Source: Erysipelotrichaceae bacterium (GTDB taxonomy: Bacteria; Bacillota_I; Bacilli_A; Erysipelotrichales; Erysipelotrichaceae). From it: DNA of 7,173 nucleotides. The stretch covers positions 1 through 7,173 of the forward strand of contig JAHHRC010000067.1 in the NCBI GenBank assembly GCA_020026035.1, given 5' to 3'. A program made the translations under genes and the position numbers. The notes beneath the pieces were generated by a model, which saw only the letters and a program-made list of their open reading frames with translations, ran no database searches and was not told where the DNA came from. Of this stretch, positions 5,114 to 7,173 are shown piece by piece; position 1 is the stretch's first letter, and each line of letters begins with the position of its first letter.

Positions 5114-7173
5114 ATGCAAAAGAAGACGAAATATTTGCTTTCTCTTTTGATTTGTTTTTCTGTCGTCTTAGGGGTTTATGTATTCTTTAACCATACATCC
5201 GATGCCAAAGATGATGTGTTAATAGAAGAAAAAGGGATGATTGAAGAAGTAGATTCGTTTGTAGATCCACTACCGGAGATAGAAACGAAAGAAGATGAAA
5301 AAGAAGAAACCAAACAAGATGATGATCATCTTGTCCAAGATACAAAAGAGAAAAAGACGGTGAATGAGAAGAAGGTCGTTGTTAACAAAGCACCAAAACA
5401 AGAAGTTGTGGTGCGTTACGAGCCTAGTGTTACTCATACAACGTCGAGTAGTGCTGTAAAACCGAGTGTTTCTACACCAAAGGTTGAAAAAGTACCGGAT
5501 GTAAAAGTACCGGCAAAGAAGGAAGAAGTAACGAAAGTTCCTTCGAAGAAAGAAGAAGGCAAAAAACAGGAAGAAACGAAGGTTGAAGATACGAAAAAAC
5601 CGGTTGTCCCAGTTGAACCAGAACAGCCGGTTAATCCAGAACAGCCTGTTAAACCGGAAACACCTGTTGAACCATTAAAGCCGGTAGAACCAGAAAAACC
5701 AGTTGTGCCGGTAGAACCTGTTGTTCCAGTTGAACCAGAAGTTCCAAGTGTTGAAGAGGTTCGACTAGCGGATGTGAAGGTTGGCGAAGTTGTTGCGATC
5801 AAAGATGTTCCAAGTCTTCGATTGTATGTCAAAGAGGCATCGGAAAGCTTGCAACAAGTGAAGGCAAAAGTGCTTGAAGGCTTGGATGAAGAAAAGCGGT
5901 CGAAGATTTATTTTGCGACGCCATTTGCGAATGAAAACGAAGTCTTGATGGTTGATATGGACGAATTGCTTGAAACTTCTAGTAAGAAAGTGACAGAAGT
6001 TCCAATGATGCAAGCGGGTATATATGTAAGTGATGAAAATCGAGAGCTTGTTGGATATCGAGCTAGTAACGATGTTCGTGGTATGGATGTGTTACCGGAT
6101 ATTGGAAGTGATCGCGAATTGGTGTTGCTTGCTGGTGAAGTGTCGTATCCAAATACGTCGATTGCAGCGAAGACGATTATTGGCTATCCTGGCAATCAAA
6201 CGCATTTAGCGGTGAATGTGCTTGGTGGGTCTAAGGTTGTTACGGGGGTAAACTTTGTAGCGAAGGATTCGTATGGTACACGTGATATGAATGCGTCGTT
6301 TATTTCATTGACGGATAAAGAAGTGTTGGATGTTAAGATCTTTGGGAATACATTTACCTTTGATGATACGTTTGAGGTTGGGGAAGATCGTTCTAGAATT
6401 CCGTTTATTAAGGGAATCTTAGGACATGCGCCAAAAGGGAATGTTGTGATTGAAGGCAATCACTTTGTTGGAAAGTCAAATCGTAAGTTAGTGACACAGA
6501 CAAGTTCCCATGGGCTTATTTCTTTAGCCGAACGTTCCAAAGAGCCGTTGATCATTACGATTCAAGGAAATACGTTTGAAAATACGTTGTTTACTCCGAT
6601 TCGTTTGAATTCTGGTCAGCATGAAGCAATTTCGATTGTTGGGAATACGATTGATGGTGTCGATGATTGCGGTATTTCGGTTGCGATGTTTAATCCAAAA
6701 TATCCAAATGTGAATCAAGTTGAGATTCGAGACAATGATGTGAAGAATTATGGATTAGGTCAGTATATGGACCGTAATCCAGAAGACTATTTGTCGGATG
6801 AATTGATTGAGGTGAATACCGAAGAGGGTGGATTGAATCTAAACTTTGCGACGCCTTACTATGGTGTGTATCTCAATGAGAAGTGGTGTTCAAATCTGGA
6901 AGAGCTAAAGGCGGTTGTACTAGGTGCGAATACCGTTATGGAAAAAGAAGAAAATGATCGTTTGGAACATGTCATCGATTCAAGTGAAGTGTTGATTGGG
7001 TCTGAACATTATGTCAATGATACAAAGTCTTTGATTAATATCGATAAGTATGGCAATAAGAAGCATTTCTTCATTATAAACAAAGATGAAAATGGTTCGG
7101 TTGTGTATGGTATGAACGAAGAAAATCCTTCGCAAGTGATTACGATTAATGGGCTTTATATTGTTGGGAATGG
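5114..7173 (+). CDS. Large secreted surface protein with proline-rich stalk and probable right-handed beta-helix (3' end outside window)
   Basis: The frame is open from ATG 5114 (AAGGGG at 5103-5108) to the window end: 686 complete codons without stop. MQKKTK plus a hydrophobic stretch at about 7-25 is a signal peptide or membrane anchor. No lipobox is seen. Residues 30-160 are highly charged and low in complexity (Lys/Glu/Asp runs). Residues 163-211 are a Pro/Glu/Val stalk (VEPEQP, VKPETP, VPVEP), typical of wall-spanning linkers. After a mixed domain at about 213-335, the segment LVLLAGEVSYPNTSIAAKTI resembles the entry cap of pectate-lyase-like beta-helices. Turns with Asn follow: GNTF 411-414, GNHF 448-451, GNTF 485-488, GNTI 510-513, DND 540-542, and GN at the edge. 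I infer an adhesin or glycan-binding or -cleaving surface protein. Enzymatic activity cannot be judged, and a wall-anchor signal may lie beyond the window. Confidence 0.75.
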   Translation, partial: MQKKTKYLLSLLICFSVVLGVYVFFNHTSDAKDDVLIEEKGMIEEVDSFVDPLPEIETKEDEKEETKQDDDHLVQDTKEKKTVNEKKVVVNKAPKQEVVVRYEPSVTHTTSSSAVKPSVSTPKVEKVPDVKVPAKKEEVTKVPSKKEEGKKQEETKVEDTKKPVVPVEPEQPVNPEQPVKPETPVEPLKPVEPEKPVVPVEPVVPVEPEVPSVEEVRLADVKVGEVVAIKDVPSLRLYVKEASESLQQVKAKVLEGLDEEKRSKIYFATPFANENEVLMVDMDELLETSSKKVTEVPMMQAGIYVSDENRELVGYRASNDVRGMDVLPDIGSDRELVLLAGEVSYPNTSIAAKTIIGYPGNQTHLAVNVLGGSKVVTGVNFVAKDSYGTRDMNASFISLTDKEVLDVKIFGNTFTFDDTFEVGEDRSRIPFIKGILGHAPKGNVVIEGNHFVGKSNRKLVTQTSSHGLISLAERSKEPLIITIQGNTFENTLFTPIRLNSGQHEAISIVGNTIDGVDDCGISVAMFNPKYPNVNQVEIRDNDVKNYGLGQYMDRNPEDYLSDELIEVNTEEGGLNLNFATPYYGVYLNEKWCSNLEELKAVVLGANTVMEKEENDRLEHVIDSSEVLIGSEHYVNDTKSLINIDKYGNKKHFFIINKDENGSVVYGMNEENPSQVITINGLYIVGN
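5591..5746 (+). repeat. Imperfect tandem Pro-Glu-Val codon repeats encoding the stalk
   Basis: Residues 160-211 of the secreted protein repeat short units of the type P-V-x-P-E-x-P. At the DNA level CCAGTTGAACCAGAA occurs near both ends of the block, while synonymous positions differ in between, so the array is old or selected at protein level rather than freshly duplicated. Such arrays change length easily by slippage or recombination and set the reach of the protein across the wall. Confidence 0.65.

Noticed and set aside
5434..5832. Minus-strand frame with collagen-like GSTGTTG repeats
   Set aside because: It is the exact antisense of the Pro/Glu/Val codon repeats of the secreted protein. 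The Gly-Thr/Ser pattern is simply the reverse complement of Pro and Val/Glu codons. No ribosome site or promoter was seen for it.

Overview
The window looks like chromosomal DNA from a low-GC Gram-positive bacterium (Bacillota). Evidence: AT-rich genes with GGAGG-type ribosome sites, sigma-A-like promoters, a sortase-type IPKTG cell-wall sorting signal on a MucBP-like repeat fragment, and a large secreted protein with a Pro/Glu/Val linker. The style recalls Erysipelotrichia (Solobacterium/Bulleidia type), but that placement is a guess from gene style only. All real genes read on the + strand, and I found no tRNA, rRNA, CRISPR array or transposase.

Layout. (1) 1-832: the 3' end of a gene whose protein ends in a bacterial EndoU-type ribonuclease toxin domain. 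It overlaps by four bases a small acidic gene that is the obvious candidate immunity gene. (2) 833-1264: a headless remnant of a MucBP/LPXTG-type surface protein (second half of one repeat, IPKTG signal, membrane segment, short tail), closed by a strong hairpin terminator. (3) 1289-3796: its own promoter, then three overlapping genes for an ABC exporter (two ABC-2 family permeases of the COG3694/COG4587/COG4586-like triad type and their ATPase), then a terminator. (4) 3807-4955: a single gene for an FUSC-family membrane protein, possibly an exporter of aromatic or amphipathic compounds, with its own -10 element and terminator. (5) 4975-7173: a near-consensus promoter, a leader of about 105 bases carrying two inverted-repeat structures, and the first 686 codons of a large secreted protein that runs off the window. 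That protein has a signal/anchor helix, a charged then proline-rich stalk, and probably a right-handed beta-helix.

How it fits together. The first and last parts are cell-surface or antagonism genes of the kind that vary between strains. The middle is an efflux block: an ABC exporter and an FUSC protein, each separately transcribed. The most interesting point is the order toxin tip, immunity gene, orphaned cell-wall-anchor tail. It would fit a toxin/immunity cassette having replaced the original C-terminus of a wall-anchored adhesin and pushed the old tail downstream. The second point is the palindrome-rich leader between a strong promoter and the surface-protein gene. I see no gene system here that is clearly new as a whole.
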